From NCBI GenBank assembly GCA_964019425.1, contig OZ025827.1, positions 248,001 through 312,000 of the forward strand: DNA of 64,000 nucleotides, in the 5' to 3' direction. The position numbers and the translations under genes are program-made. Each line of letters opens with the position of its first letter. Within the stretch, counting starts at the first letter, position 1. Source of the stretch: Flectonema sp. DT1601 (taxonomy: Eukaryota; Euglenozoa; Diplonemea; Diplonemida; Diplonemidae). Positions 21,110 through 31,287 of this stretch are shown here, one piece after another. The notes beneath the pieces were generated by a model, which was given only the letters and a program-made list of their open reading frames with translations, was not told the DNA's origin and made no database searches.

Positions 21110-22057
21110 CTAGATACTGCTGAGGATCAATGGGGTCATGTCAAGAACCTTTACTGACGGTGGTACAGTTTTTTGAGAGCAGTTCGAGTTTGTTACGTAA
21201 ACCTTAGACAGAGTATGGTCACCAGCCAGCTGAGATAATCCTAGTAAGCTAGGAGATGTATGAGTGCAATACAAAGAAACAGACAATGCTCCACTGTTCT
21301 TAATAGCTGTAGCAAAAGCCTGAACAGATTCCTTGCTGTGCATGCAGCTGTCATCTACGAGGAGAACGTGCTTACCCTTGGCATTTCCACCAAGGATTTG
21401 AGGAGTCGATTTGACTGCATTTATTGTCATGGCGACTGAAATGCGTTCAACATCAGTAACCTGAGACGCAGCTGTAGAGTTGTTTAGGTGAGCAATTGCT
21501 CCATATCCGTTACTCGCAATCAGTTCTTGGACCATTGAGGCAGTGGATTTAACTTCAGTCTTAGCACCAGGAATTACTGCATTAAGTGAAGTGTCAAAAG
21601 TAATGACACGATGAGGTGCTCCACACTGTGGGAGTGTTCCTAATAGTCTTGCACTTTGTTCAGCGTTTCCAGAAGCTGTTCCCGGCATACATGGAACAAC
21701 AATTGTTAAGCTTCCAATACTTTTATCACAAATCTGTGACATGGCATTGTATTGAGAAAGTAGACTACCGTTAGTACCATCCATCGAAGAAAGGAAAAGT
21801 ACATCTTCGTTAGTCAAGTCATCAGAATCAAGTCCTGTGATGTCAAGTTTATCACTACCGTCTTCGTGTTTATCCCATTTAATAGGAAGGAATCTGTGCT
21901 TTCCTGGCTGTGCTGATATCATTTTCAACGCTACATTCTCCATACCTGGGCCTGTAAAGACGATGTACGTCTTTTGGCTTTTCGCTTCAACCCATCTCTG
22001 GACTCCAAAAAACGATGCCCCCATCCCAATCCCGAATAGCGCCCGGCGTGACCACAT
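21110..22057 (-). CDS. PRPP-synthetase-like (phosphoribosyltransferase fold) protein, probably inactive
   Basis: The 315-residue product has the two-domain layout of ribose-phosphate pyrophosphokinase. The N-terminal half carries DVLFLSSMDGTNGSLLSQYN and LTIVVPCMPG. The C-terminal half carries KGKHVLLVDDSCMHSKESVQ, in the position of the PRPP loop (VDDMADTCGT in human PRPS1), and ends near KVYVTNS. The loop Thr/Gly residues that bind the phosphates are replaced, so catalysis looks unlikely. Family knowledge: PRPP-synthetase-associated proteins are regulatory paralogues. The N-terminus (MWSRRALFGIGMGASFFGVQ) could be a mitochondrial presequence or membrane anchor. An acceptor CAACCTTAACAG lies about 14 nt upstream. 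Confidence 0.72.
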   Translation of the reverse strand: MWSRRALFGIGMGASFFGVQRWVEAKSQKTYIVFTGPGMENVALKMISAQPGKHRFLPIKWDKHEDGSDKLDITGLDSDDLTNEDVLFLSSMDGTNGSLLSQYNAMSQICDKSIGSLTIVVPCMPGTASGNAEQSARLLGTLPQCGAPHRVITFDTSLNAVIPGAKTEVKSTASMVQELIASNGYGAIAHLNNSTAASQVTDVERISVAMTINAVKSTPQILGGNAKGKHVLLVDDSCMHSKESVQAFATAIKNSGALSVSLYCTHTSPSLLGLSQLAGDHTLSKVYVTNSNCSQKTVPPSVKVLDMTPLILSSI

Positions 22058-22168
22058 ATTTATTACTTAGTGAACTGTTAAGGTTGACGAGTTTAGTAGT
22101 AAACAATAAGAATCAGTTACTCTAAAAACTTTGTGTAACTTTAGACGATGTCTATAATGGGTAATTAT

Positions 22169-22864
22169 TTATCCAAATCCAAATTTACTTTCTATAACAG
22201 CAACTCCCCAACCGAAGTATTTTCGAGTCCAAAACGTATAGCAATAGACAAGTATAGGAAATACTAAAACAAAGAACAGAATTAATGGATAGTTGGCAGC
22301 TATTAGTTTTGACAATGACGACATCTGATGTTTAACTTTTTTTTTAAAAAGTTTTTTTCTCAAATCAACAGGAACAGCGTGATCACTGCTATGAACAGAC
22401 CAACAAATATCAAGACATTCCTGTGAACATATGAACAATGATGAAGGACCCCTCATCTCAAGTGCGCACTTAGGGCATTCAAGCAATGCTGGTTTACAGC
22501 AATTCCGGCAAAATGGTTTGTCGTATAAGGCAGTCTCTGATATACCTGAAAAAAAAGCTGTTTCGTTAACAGCGTCTACTAAGACTTTATCATGGTTTAT
22601 TATCTTACTTACTAACTTAGTCCTGTTTCGATTACAATTCGCGTCTGCCATTTCTATTAGCGCTCCGATTAACCTAATATTTTTCATTTCCCTTAACACG
22701 TCTCGAAATTTTGATAATTTTTCTCTTCCTTTTATGTCGTTCATAATTCTTATAGCGTCTTTATTTCCCTTTGTCAGTGACAACATTAGTGTATCGCCTG
22801 AACTACGTACGCCATTGTCAAGCAACTCTAAATGGCGATCAAATTCTTCAGGAGTGAGAAACAT
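22169..22864 (-). CDS. MYND/C6H2-like zinc-finger protein with C-terminal membrane anchor
   Basis: The 231-residue protein has a helical N-terminal region (about 1-115), then a cysteine cluster CRNCCKPALLECPKC ... FICSQECLDICWSVH (about 119-160) resembling MYND or C6H2 zinc fingers. A single hydrophobic segment YPLILFFVLVFPILVYCYTF (about 192-211) lies near the C-terminus, giving a tail-anchored-like topology. The function is unknown; such fingers usually mediate protein binding. TTATTTGATAG ends 9-10 nt before the ATG. Confidence 0.72.
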   Translation of the reverse strand: MFLTPEEFDRHLELLDNGVRSSGDTLMLSLTKGNKDAIRIMNDIKGREKLSKFRDVLREMKNIRLIGALIEMADANCNRNRTKLVSKIINHDKVLVDAVNETAFFSGISETALYDKPFCRNCCKPALLECPKCALEMRGPSSLFICSQECLDICWSVHSSDHAVPVDLRKKLFKKKVKHQMSSLSKLIAANYPLILFFVLVFPILVYCYTFWTRKYFGWGVAVIESKFGFG

Positions 22865-22932
22865 CTTTTATTCCTATCAAATAATTAAAAAAATATTAAA
22901 AAGAATATTTAATACCGATGACTGTACTAAAC

Positions 22933-24615
22933 TTAAGTAGATTTCAAAACCGTTTCGTCTATTGCTTGCCTTACAATGTGAGAGAGTGGTAGCTTGTCAA
23001 TGTGTTGTATTATAATATTATTACATCCCCTAAGAAAGCAGTAGCAGTTTTGCAAATCTTTTCCAATTTTAGTAACCTTTTCTAAATAGGAAACGTTAAT
23101 CGATTGTAATCCCCTGCAACGTTCGAGAAAACCCTCTCCTATTATTTTTGTATTTTGAAAACCTACAAGGTCAATGTTCTTTAAGGACACACATCCTTCC
23201 AAGAAGCGAGGTCCAACCAACCGTAACCTCACGAAGTGTGCTGTGTCAATAGCTTGTAAGGATTTACATCCAAACAAGAAACCCTTATTAATACGAACTA
23301 GATGCTTTAAGCTTTTGATATTTGTTATCGTCAACAAGGAGGTACAAACAGCTAAAAAGAGATCTCCAATGTGTTGAACATTTTTGAAAGATTGTAAATC
23401 AACATTTTTCAGTGAGATACATTTTGATAAAAAACCTGAACCAACTCTAACAAGACTTTTCAAAACTGATAAATCGACCGACTGAAGTAAGGAACAGCCA
23501 TCAAGGAATTCATTGCCAATTGTCTCAACACTCTCCAAAGAAGAGAAATCTGAGATCGACTGCAAAGATTCACAACCTTCCATGAAATATGAACCTACAG
23601 ACGTCACACTTTTAAGCCCCGATAAGCTAACAGTTTTCAAGCTTAAACACCTACCTAGGAACCCATTCTCTATGTTTACAATATTTTCCATTCCAATGAA
23701 TGATACAGAGATTAGTTCTGAACATTTATACAACAACAAGCTTTCTATTATTGTTACTCTACTAAAGTCAGGAAGGTCAACTGTTTTCAGAGATGAACAG
23801 AAAGCCAAGAAATTTGAACCCACGGTCAACAATTTCTTAAAAATAGAAACGTCAACGTGTCCCAAAGATGAACAACCATATAGGAAGTACGCACCGATGT
23901 GTTTAACGTTTTCTAATGCGGGAAATCCAACGATTTTCTTCAAAGATTCACAGCAATTTAGGAATTTTGAATTCAAAGCAATCACCTGTTGAAAACCAGA
24001 GAGATCTAAAAACTCCATTGACGCGCAACCACTAAGAAAATCGTCTTCCACGTTAATAATATTTCGCAGACCAGTTAAGTCAACTTCCTGAAGTGACTTG
24101 CATTCAGACATGAATGACTTTCCAATGTTCATAACGTGACTCAATTGTGATAAGCTGAGCTTTGTGATACACGATTCAGATAAGAAATAATCCGCAACTT
24201 GAGTAACAATGAAACAATCATTAGAAAATGAGAGCTGCTCAATTCCAGAAGGTAACCACTCTGATTTGAATTCCACACAACCATCATCAACAAAAGCAGG
24301 AGTATCCAATCTCAGATGTCGGTCGCGTAGTTTTAGTTGGGAAATCTTATTTCTCTTACTTGAATTTGTTAATAATTTCTTTTTAAAAACACTAACTTGA
24401 GAAGCAATCAAGTGCGAGTCAGATTCCAACCCATGAGATAGCAACAAAGTCTCGGATGGAAGTAAATTTCCCTCGTAAAAAAGTTCTAAGAAATCAGAAT
24501 CAAGATCCCACTCACTAGATACGATTTGCAGCAAGTCTTCAACAAGAGTACAACTTGTAATTGTTACTGCAACATCAAGACACATTGAATCTGAAAGGGA
24601 TATAAAAACTTGCAT
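22933..24615 (-). CDS. Ubiquitin-like domain plus BspA-type leucine-rich repeats
   Basis: Residues 1-80 look ubiquitin-like (MQVFISLSDSMCLDVAVTIT, then FLELFYEGNLLPSETLL). Residues about 110-540 are a run of roughly 19 LRR_5/BspA-type repeats of 22-24 residues with the pattern FLxGCxSLxxVDLSxL and VxxIG. BspA-type repeats are common in parasites and commensal bacteria as surface proteins, but this protein has no signal peptide, so an intracellular scaffold role is more likely. An acceptor (TTTTTTATTAAAACAG) lies 15 nt upstream. Confidence 0.85.
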   Translation of the reverse strand: MQVFISLSDSMCLDVAVTITSCTLVEDLLQIVSSEWDLDSDFLELFYEGNLLPSETLLLSHGLESDSHLIASQVSVFKKKLLTNSSKRNKISQLKLRDRHLRLDTPAFVDDGCVEFKSEWLPSGIEQLSFSNDCFIVTQVADYFLSESCITKLSLSQLSHVMNIGKSFMSECKSLQEVDLTGLRNIINVEDDFLSGCASMEFLDLSGFQQVIALNSKFLNCCESLKKIVGFPALENVKHIGAYFLYGCSSLGHVDVSIFKKLLTVGSNFLAFCSSLKTVDLPDFSRVTIIESLLLYKCSELISVSFIGMENIVNIENGFLGRCLSLKTVSLSGLKSVTSVGSYFMEGCESLQSISDFSSLESVETIGNEFLDGCSLLQSVDLSVLKSLVRVGSGFLSKCISLKNVDLQSFKNVQHIGDLFLAVCTSLLTITNIKSLKHLVRINKGFLFGCKSLQAIDTAHFVRLRLVGPRFLEGCVSLKNIDLVGFQNTKIIGEGFLERCRGLQSINVSYLEKVTKIGKDLQNCYCFLRGCNNIIIQHIDKLPLSHIVRQAIDETVLKST

Positions 24616-25198
24616 ATAATTTATTTTTTCCTGTTTTAATAAAAAAGAATACTAATTCACTCTACACTTCCATTAAAATATATGTTCTAGTCCCTTTTTG
24701 ATTGAACGTGTTAGCAAAAAAAGAAGCATCTTTTTTTCATTTTTATTATTATTTTTTTTGTTGTTTTTTTTCTGGCATTGAGAGGTCCTTACCTAAAAAC
24801 CCCTTTGTATCCACACCACGTTTGTACTACGTAGTTTTCTTACACTAATTGTAAGGTACTCGGATGTAAAAAGAAATTTAAATACACAAAAGAAAAATTC
24901 CTTTTTTTTTTTTTTTTTTTTTTTTTTTTCATTATTATTCGTTTCTTCTCATCCCCTTTTTTTTTTTTTTTTTTTTTTTGACAGCCGTTGACCCAAGAGA
25001 CAACATGCCTTACTATATACCTTCTGCCCTCTTTCCTTACAATTCAAACTATTATTAAGGGTTAAATCTAAAGTTGGGGGACGTCAGGTACATGGGTAGA
25101 ATGAGAGGGAAGATAGCGTGCCTTTGAGCAATTATGTTTATTAGTCGGTCTGTTATTAAAAGCCTCGCTTTGTCAATAGAAAACAAAAATAAAACGTA

Positions 25199-25237
<39 letters not shown>

Positions 25238-25265
25238 GCAACACAGTAATGAGAAAAAAAATAAT
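24616..25265. other. Spacer left of the transposon
   Basis: No gene is visible. The region has T runs of about 26-35 nt near 24901-24929, 24957-24979 and 25203-25236. Confidence 0.5.
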
Positions 25266-25267
25266 TA

Positions 25268-27030
25268 CTGTAATTATAAATATCACGGTGTATAAAAAAT
25301 TTGGAGTATAACAACTTTGGATATAAAAAAGATGGTGGATTCTCGGAAAAAAAACTTGGTGGATTTTTATAAAAAAGTATGAAAGTACACATTTTGACTG
25401 TAAAATGGTAGTTTTTGGGGATGAAATTTTTCACACTATGCGGAATTTTTTGAAAAAACGGGATCCTTTTGAACCCCTGAAGACGTCGGTAAGCAAGGTG
25501 GAGCTGGGTTTGATAAAGAAAGAGGAGCGGGTAAAAGAGCACAAATGTCTCGCTGCTATGAGAAGTGGTCAAGGGGGGAGTTGCTTAACGTTGGTGAGAT
25601 GGTGAACTCTGCCACCAATGTGTCAAGGGCGATTGCATACTTCAACACGGACCATAAGAAGAGATCAACAGTGCAGGCAGGGCAATGAAGCTCTTGGTTG
25701 AGGAACAAAAGAGGAAGACAAAGGGAGAACCACTAGAAGGGCAGGTGAAATCTGGGAGACCAACCATCTTAACCACTGATGAGGAAGCGGGTGCTCGATT
25801 TAATTGAGAATATCCGTGTCTATGGTGGCTCTGTGTTTGCTTCTCTTCTCTGGTTTCAAGCACAGGTGATACGCCGGAACGCGTGGATTCCGGTTCCCTA
25901 CAAGCAACATGGACCTACAAGTTCCTGGAACGGAAGGGTTGGACACCGTCTTGGAACCACTGCGAAAGTAGCGCCTGAAGCAGAACTCCTATCAGCTCGG
26001 TCAAGGTTTCTGGAGCAATAATCCCATACTTTATTAAGAAACGCTCCAATCGGATCTAAACTAACTAAAAAACACTCCAATCGGATCACCCTGGCCTCGC
26101 AGTATATGCCCAGTTTAGGGGGCAGATAACTGAAGAAGTCCTTCGTCGATTTGAAGAAGCCAATATCACGGTTATGCTGGTGCAAGGCGGATGGACTTCT
26201 CATCTCCGGCCGCTGGATCTAACTGTCATGGCCAACTTCAAAGAAGTATCAAGCTTTCTTAGTGAGTGGATGACAGAGCAGATGCGCAAGCGGGAGGAAA
26301 AGTTGAAAAAATCAAAGCAAAAAGCTGATAGAAACTTTAAAGCGCGCTGCGAAAGGGAAGGGTCCAAAGGGAGCTCCTGAATCCGAACCCATGTCAAAAT
26401 GGATGAAGGAGCTCACAAAAACGAAGTCGCAAATTGGGTGGATAGTGACAGCCCTTGATAGTATTACGAAAAATACTATCATGGCTGGTTTTATAAAAGC
26501 AGGTATTGTCAATCCTGCAAATCCACCCGAGCTCCTGAAGTCTGTAGTTGTGAACATGAGTTCATGTTTCTTAATACCGCACCTCATACCTCGGTGTATT
26601 ACAACGATTGGAGAAGAACTCCTTAGTTGTAGTTGGCCTCGTCTAGACTACTACTTGCTGCTTTTAGGAATTTTGACATCATTCATTAAGACTGGTGTGC
26701 AACCAGCTACCAGCAACGTTATTTGTGGATATGTTGTCCTGATATGTATCTGGAAGCAACTTCAACATTAGTTATCAATCCCCCACCAGGTTGGTACACA
26801 AGACCAGCCTGTAGAACTTTAACCAGTTCAAAATGTCGATAATTTAGTACCAAAGTCAAAAGAAAAAGGTCAAAAAAAAAAGTTTTTTTTTTTTCTGGAA
26901 TCCGAATTTTGCTAAGTGTTTTCTGTGAATGATTGTACTAAAAAAACTTTGGATATAATAAAGATGGTGGATTTGGCCATTTTTTGCTGATTTGGAGACT
27001 TTTTATACACCATGATATTTATAATTACGG
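25268..27030 (+). mobile_element. Decayed Tc1/mariner element, pogo-like transposase
   Basis: Terminal inverted repeats of about 32 bp, reading CTGTAATTATAAATATCACG from the left and CCGTAATTATAAATATCATG from the right, differ at two positions and are flanked by a TA target-site duplication (25266-25267 and 27031-27032). On the plus strand, scattered frames match a pogo/Tigger-type transposase: an N-terminal part around 25547-25800 (MSRCYEKWSRGELLNVGEMV, GRPTILTTDEEA), a CENP-B-like part (FLERKGWTPSWN) and the third-catalytic region (FEEANITVMLVQGGWTSHL, PLDLTVMANFK). Stops, frameshifts and loss of the central catalytic region show that it is dead. It runs opposite to the host genes. Confidence 0.85.
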
Positions 27031-27032
27031 TA

Positions 27033-28700
27033 TAATAACAATAATAAAACGCACATCAAGATAGAATGCGGTTGCCAGACGAAAAGCTCTGTCAGGCAGC
27101 CAGTTGCATAAATGCAAACAGAGCGGAAGTAACAAATTAAACAAGTGGATGCTTGACCTGTAGTAATTGGTAGATAGTACTTTGTTTTACTCGCAATACG
27201 CACACCGAAGAGCCCTCTTAGTGGATACGCATACGAAACTTGACTTTAAATGCAAATGGGAGAGTCCTCATCAAAACCCCTCAGTTATTAAAAGTAACCC
27301 GTGATTTTTTTTTTTTTTTTTTTTTAATACTTGACTGTGGCTGAAGTAGGTGCTTTTTTTTTTTTTTTTAAAAAACCTGTATTCACGCTGGGAACTATCT
27401 CGCGACTGTAATGCCCAAAACAAGATAAAGCTCCCCATTTAACAAAAAATAAAATGCAAAAAAGCAAGCCTCAGCCACCACGCACTAGAATTGATAAGGC
27501 AAACGACTTTTGACAAGGGATTGGAAAAAAACGAGGATAAACAGACGTACAAATCAACGTAACTAAAACATAATTTTTTTTTTTTAAATAAGAAATAAAA
27601 TGAAAGCTAACACTACATACTCAAGGGGTCTGAGAGACAAAACTCCCTGGAATAATAACAAAAATAAGGATTCGAAATTCAGGAGGAGTTCAAACTTCTA
27701 TTTTTCACAATTCAATTTTTTTTTCTTTCGTTGCCAACATACGATCTTTTTTAACCGTACACGAGTGTTATTTTTTGAAGCATAACACCTGCGACTTTCA
27801 ACTCACGCAATGACAAGGGAAAGTTCTCAGAGGTAGTCGATTTACGAATGCACGCTTAGTGATACATATATTCCCCATCACAATATAATTGCCCTCACAA
27901 CGCTTTAGTGAAATGTGAAAATGAAAACTCGATCTTCCCCTTGAAATTACGAATTTCTCAAAAAAAAAAATAAAAAGTCCAACCTCGAAATAGCAGTTTG
28001 TAAAAGGAAAACAAAACAATGAAAATAACTGTACCGTTGGTGTTTCCTGTCGTTCGTAATCTCTTTTGTCTTGTTTTGACTGTAGTCTTAACCATAGAGA
28101 CCGTTGTGTCTTTTTTTTTTTTCTAAAGTTTATCTGACACATCCTAGAAACATGAAACAATTTTTATAAGTACCAAATGGCAAAATTCGTGGTTGTCGTC
28201 TAGTCAGGATTGCACATTAATTTTTTTTTTTTTTTTTTTTTTTCTTTCTTTATCCTCGCCTCTAATCGGTTTAGCAATGTTGGAATAGCTTTATCGATGA
28301 AAACCAGAACTACAAATCTAAATAACAAAACTTATAACATAAAATGGAAAGGAAATTTTTTAAAATAAAATAAAAACAAGTAAAGCAAAGAAACTTTACA
28401 ATAAATGTTCCAAAAAAGACGACGAATGCGCCGTAAAGAGACTTACAAAAGAGGTCATCTCCTCCCTCCCTCCCAGATTTTTGATAGCTGTCGTAACTCG
28501 ATATATATTTTGCTCACATATGTAACAGCAATGTATCGAAAGAAGAAAAAAGAATATTTTTTCGTTGAACGTAATGCAAGCTCAGGGCATCACTATTCTT
28601 ACTCTGCGGTTGGTTTACCGTCCTCAAGTAAGTTAAACTGAGCTCTAAGCTCTTGCTTGACGCTAATATTGATCAAATCTAAAAACAGGCTGCTAAAGAG
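27033..28700. other. 1.7-kb spacer right of the transposon
   Basis: I see no gene on either strand. The stretch is AT-rich with T runs near 27306, 27354, 27571 and 28220. Short frames here lack any family signature. Confidence 0.5.
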
Positions 28701-31154
28701 CTATGAACCTCGTTGGTAAGTATCCATCGCATTGTCATAGGTATTGAGTAGTTTAGTGAATGCCGCATCCCAGGTAAATCCTTCAGCAACTTTTCGAGAC
28801 TGATGTGAAAAACGTTGTCGGAGAAGAGGATCCATAGCTAGTTGTTTAACACGAGATACATAACTTTGTGGATCATTGTCATTTATTACAAAACCAGTAA
28901 TCTCATGTTGAACTAAAGTAGCTGTCCCGGATGCATTAGCACCAATCACTGGAAGACCAGAAGACATCGCCTCCAGTACAACATTTCCCCATGTCTCAGT
29001 CATGCTTGGATAAATAAAAACATCTGCTGAAGCATACGCAATTGACAATAAGTCTTCCGATCCTTTTCCAAGAAATCTTGTTTCCGGAAGCTGTTGTTGC
29101 ATCCATGAACGTGCCTGTCCTTCACCAACAACAACAGATCTGTGAGGGATGCCTGCAGCTATTAACGCTCTTATGATGTCAACAAAAAGTCTTAAATTCT
29201 TTTCCAAAACTAATCTACAAGCCAATAATATTGTTATCTCTCCAGGAGTCGAGTTTTCAATGAAGTTGTTGCACTTTTTCTTTGGATGGAAAACAGCAGT
29301 GTCGACCCCCCTCGGCCATAATTCGATCTTAGAAGTAATACCGTGATCCATAAGCTCATTCTTAACAGCCATGGTAGGAGGTAAAACATAAGTACAGTCA
29401 TTGAAGAATGGCTTTACTGCGTGCCAGTAGACTGTTTCTAATGCTGAGAAACCATAATATGAAAAATATTTATTGAATCGAGTGTGGTACGAACACATCG
29501 TTGGAATATTGTGTTTTACTGCGAATTGTTGAGCTTCCTTCGCTGATCCATCGGGAGTTGCTATGTGGATGATATCGGGTTGCATACTTTCTAAGTAATC
29601 AGAAGCCACAGTACCAAGTGACGTGGCGTAGTAGTATTCTGGTCTTCCTAAAATCCATCCAGAGACTCCATGAACTCGTATAACTTTACCTGAGTAGTTT
29701 GGTATACCTGTTGACACTACTTGATCTGGTGAGAGAACAACAACTTCATGACCCAATGATATTAAGTGAGAAACCATTCTATTTAACGTCAGCGAAACAC
29801 CGTCAACAACACCCGTGTACACTCCTGTACACACAGCTATTTTTAATATTTTTTTAGGTTTAACTTTAATTTCTGATTTGCTTATCTTCTCAAACTGACA
29901 TGGCATTTTCATCGGTTGGATAGTCTGAGGCTTCTGCTGACAACAGTCAAACATAACAAACATTATACAAAGTAACATTATGATGATAATGCACCTTGCT
30001 CTGTTATAGAATATTAACATAGGTCCTGATACTACTGGTTTTTTAGACTGTCTGCTACTGTAAACGTATAATAAATAAAGCATTCCGAAGAACCCAAACA
30101 GGCATATTAGTGATGGTGATGTGACGACTGCTGTTGCCCATAGATCGCTGCTGATTACTTCCCAACCAGTTGATGGCATCCATGACTTAGTACCTGCAAT
30201 AATTGTGGTTGAAGGCAGGGGATGAACTGCATTTGAAGCTGATTGCTCTAACCAAATCCTAGCAAGCTCTGTTATACATCTTCCTCTGTCGAGCATATGC
30301 TGACCTGCAGCTCTTCTACTGCTTAGTCCAGACATCCAAAGACCAAACAACCAACTTCCGTAATCCACAACTTCATCTTTCGGAGCATAAAATAAAGGTG
30401 GTTCCCTACCCAGTTCATGTGATACGAATTGAAGTGCTAAGTCTTCACAATTTCTATTCTTGTCAACTAATTGACGTGTTGCTCTTTGACGATCACCATT
30501 ACTCTGATAAAGTTCAATAGTTTTGAGTGAAACAAAAGCAGCCTTTGATAATATAATGCTGTAAGAACCAGAAGCGTATACTAATGGGAATCCTCTGTAG
30601 ACCCATCTACCATGGAGGGAGTCATGTTGGACTGTTCGGGGGAAGAAACCGACTAGTTTGTTTGGATGTTTTCGCCATTCGTCGTGAGCTCCATCAATAT
30701 CAGAACAAGTAATCCTGACATCGTCATCTACGCTGAATATGGCGGCGGTTGTTACATTATGTATTGGTTGGAATCTTGTATTTAGTGACTGTGAAGGGTA
30801 GTGATTATCTACCACAACCTTCGCTCCTTTGTCATTTTGAAAGACGGGTGGAAACGGTGACTCTGACCATACAATTCTTACTTCCTTCACACGATCACAA
30901 AATCTATAGTGTGATGCAGCAGCCACTGCTGCTCCTTCTCTTTTATAAGTCATTATAAATACGGAGAAGCATGAGGGGTTTCCTTCTGCTTCTTCACCCC
31001 AACACCCGGTGCTCATTAGAGGTTGTCGCTCTTTTGTTATCCGTCGGTCTGTCATCACCCCTGCGGCCAGTAACTGCCGTACCTGAACATACTCTAAATA
31101 TATGAAGAAGAGTACTAAGGGTATCTCAATCCATATGTATTTCCTAATTCCCAT
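28701..31154 (-). CDS. Double glycosyltransferase: exostosin-like GT64 fused to GT4
   Basis: The 817-residue protein begins with a membrane anchor (about 7-24). A GT64 domain follows (about 60-310): FSVFIMTYKREGA, the metal-binding SVDDDVRI, NRNCEDLALQFVSHE and GRCITELARIW. Two hydrophobic segments lie near 335-365 and 385-403. The C-terminal half (about 425-800) is a GT4 glycosyltransferase most like the SQD2/monoglucosyl-lipid group: GVYTGVVDGVSLTL, CSYHTRFNKYFSYYG, LWPRGVDTAVF and EAMSSGLPVIGANASGT. Each domain transfers a sugar from a nucleotide-sugar donor; the acceptors are unknown. Location in ER/Golgi membranes is inferred. AATATTTTGCAG lies about 55 nt upstream. Confidence 0.88.
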   Translation of the reverse strand: MGIRKYIWIEIPLVLFFIYLEYVQVRQLLAAGVMTDRRITKERQPLMSTGCWGEEAEGNPSCFSVFIMTYKREGAAVAAASHYRFCDRVKEVRIVWSESPFPPVFQNDKGAKVVVDNHYPSQSLNTRFQPIHNVTTAAIFSVDDDVRITCSDIDGAHDEWRKHPNKLVGFFPRTVQHDSLHGRWVYRGFPLVYASGSYSIILSKAAFVSLKTIELYQSNGDRQRATRQLVDKNRNCEDLALQFVSHELGREPPLFYAPKDEVVDYGSWLFGLWMSGLSSRRAAGQHMLDRGRCITELARIWLEQSASNAVHPLPSTTIIAGTKSWMPSTGWEVISSDLWATAVVTSPSLICLFGFFGMLYLLYVYSSRQSKKPVVSGPMLIFYNRARCIIIIMLLCIMFVMFDCCQQKPQTIQPMKMPCQFEKISKSEIKVKPKKILKIAVCTGVYTGVVDGVSLTLNRMVSHLISLGHEVVVLSPDQVVSTGIPNYSGKVIRVHGVSGWILGRPEYYYATSLGTVASDYLESMQPDIIHIATPDGSAKEAQQFAVKHNIPTMCSYHTRFNKYFSYYGFSALETVYWHAVKPFFNDCTYVLPPTMAVKNELMDHGITSKIELWPRGVDTAVFHPKKKCNNFIENSTPGEITILLACRLVLEKNLRLFVDIIRALIAAGIPHRSVVVGEGQARSWMQQQLPETRFLGKGSEDLLSIAYASADVFIYPSMTETWGNVVLEAMSSGLPVIGANASGTATLVQHEITGFVINDNDPQSYVSRVKQLAMDPLLRQRFSHQSRKVAEGFTWDAAFTKLLNTYDNAMDTYQRGS

Positions 31155-31287
31155 ATTTCATGTGGATCGGAGGTACGGACGGGGGAGGGGTGGAGGAGCC
31201 GACTGCAAAATATTCATTAAGCTAGTTCTCACTATATTCAAATGCGTCATTATGAAGATACAACAACAGCGAAGCGAAAACTAAACA
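31155..31287. other. 5' flank of the GT64-GT4 gene
   Basis: It contains the presumed splice acceptor and then leads into the satellite array. Confidence 0.3.
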
